Positions 63,501 through 64,000 of a DNA stretch of 64,000 bases are shown in pieces. The notes beneath the pieces are model-generated. The model was given only the letters and a program-made list of their open reading frames with translations, was not told where the DNA came from and ran no database searches. Origin of the DNA: Tenacibaculum tangerinum (GTDB lineage: Bacteria > Bacteroidota > Bacteroidia > Flavobacteriales > Flavobacteriaceae); contig NZ_CP122539.1 in assembly GCF_029853675.1 (NCBI RefSeq), forward strand, positions 2,127,001-2,191,000. Reading direction: 5' to 3'. Within the stretch, counting starts at the first letter, position 1. Each line of letters begins with the position of its first letter. The translations under genes and the position numbers were made by a program.

Positions 63501-64000
63501 AATTTGCTTTAGCAACCACCAAACCGATTCCATATACTTTGGTTTGTAGGTAATGTATGGGTCTTCCATATCTACCCAATAGCCCATTTTTTGGGTAAGA
63601 TCGTTCCAAATATCGGTGTAACGCATTACTGCTTTTTTACAGGCTTCGTTATATTCTTCAACCGTAATTTTAGTTCCGATATCTTCTTTGGTGATTCCTA
63701 GTTCTTTTTCAACGCCCAATTCTACAGGTAGTCCGTGAGTATCCCAACCTGCTTTTCGTTTAACTTGGTATCCTTTTTGAGTTTTATAACGACAAAAAAT
63801 ATCTTTTATGGCGCGTGCCATTACATGGTGAATTCCTGGCAACCCGTTTGCTGAAGGTGGTCCTTCAAAAAACACAAATGGTTCGTTTCCTTCACGTGTA
63901 GTAATACTTTTTTCAAAGATGTTGTTTGCTGACCAATAGTTTAATATTTCTTCGGCTACTTTTGGTAAATCCAATCCTTTGTATTCCGTAAATTGCTTAC
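60596..64000 (-). CDS. ileS: Isoleucyl-tRNA synthetase, frameshifted, 5' end cut by window
   Basis: Charges tRNA-Ile. The 5' part (to 62739) has EGPPSANGLPGIHHVMAR (HIGH-type motif) and the start of the editing domain; the frame is open to the window edge, so the true start lies just beyond 64000. The 3' part (62842-60596) has the KMSKR motif (GQKMSKRLGNAVDP) and the anticodon-binding region. The parts are in different frames, overlapping at 62739-62842. Deleting one T in CCTGTCTCCG gives ENPVPLVDLQGKFRPEMG, the expected sequence. An essential gene with a one-base break points to sequence error. Confidence 0.93.

Overview
The window is AT-rich chromosomal DNA from a member of the Flavobacteriaceae (Bacteroidota); a marine Tenacibaculum-like genus is my best guess. 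The evidence is PorT of the type IX secretion system, Bacteroidota-type promoters (-33 TTTG / -7 TAnnTTTG), A-rich rather than Shine-Dalgarno leaders, lipoproteins with Bacteroidota-style lipoboxes, and many families typical of flavobacteria (DUF5777, DUF3098, DUF4230, DUF2589, TraR/DksA-like protein beside IleS).

Layout. 1-2560: the 3' end of an unrecognised gene, a partner gene, a small membrane protein and an 800-base non-coding stretch with four 18-bp dyads repeating exactly every 22 bp. 2561-13369: housekeeping and envelope genes (asnS, rpoN, a PAP2-like membrane protein, an exbB-exbD-exbD-porT block, L-asparaginase, a YugP-type zinc protease, lepA). 13559-15913: a compact operon of an Lgt-fold membrane protein, a radical SAM enzyme with the architecture of archaeal tetraether synthase (Tes), and a small membrane protein; this is the most intriguing functional unit. 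16189-18357: an envelope operon (haem lipoprotein, YceI, OB-fold protein, DUF5777 barrel). 18462-24649: dus, a Lol/FtsX-type permease, rbfA, then a two-component system with a six-TM partner and two tandem paralogous proteins of unknown family. 25006-26901: a three-gene DUF2589 cluster with an internal terminator. 26933-33802: mce, ftsX, a DUF3098-UppP fusion, truB, a thioredoxin-like gene, a threonine-dehydrogenase-like epimerase and recX. 33817-40676: a TetR-controlled tripartite RND efflux operon with a clear operator/promoter. 40718-41849: polyprenyl synthase and a CAU tRNA. 41834-45360: an accessory island with a duplicated tRNA 3' end, three truncated copies of one IS1-family left end, an IS200 element, and severed gene tails next to small membrane-anchored proteins, resembling a decayed toxin/immunity locus. 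45402-53303: sulfur transporter halves, waaA, the fatty-acid block accC-accB-fabH, rpmF with its DUF177 partner, pdxA and ribE. 53325-56797: a patatin gene with an internal stop, two unknown genes and two frameshifted genes. 56841-64000: lspA, an M61 peptidase, an envelope protein, a DksA-like gene and ileS, which runs off the window and carries a frameshift.

Several genes are broken by single-base events, mostly in homopolymers: the DUF3098/uppP junction, the small gene at 43200-43540, the gene at 55849-56125, DUF4230 and ileS. Because ileS is essential, at least some of these are probably sequence errors. The DUF4230 case, however, sits on a perfect A AAA AAG slippery heptamer in the phase needed for -1 frameshifting. 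Starts were moved inward from the longest reading frame for several genes (rpoN, lepA, mce, ribE, recX and others), as stated in each entry.
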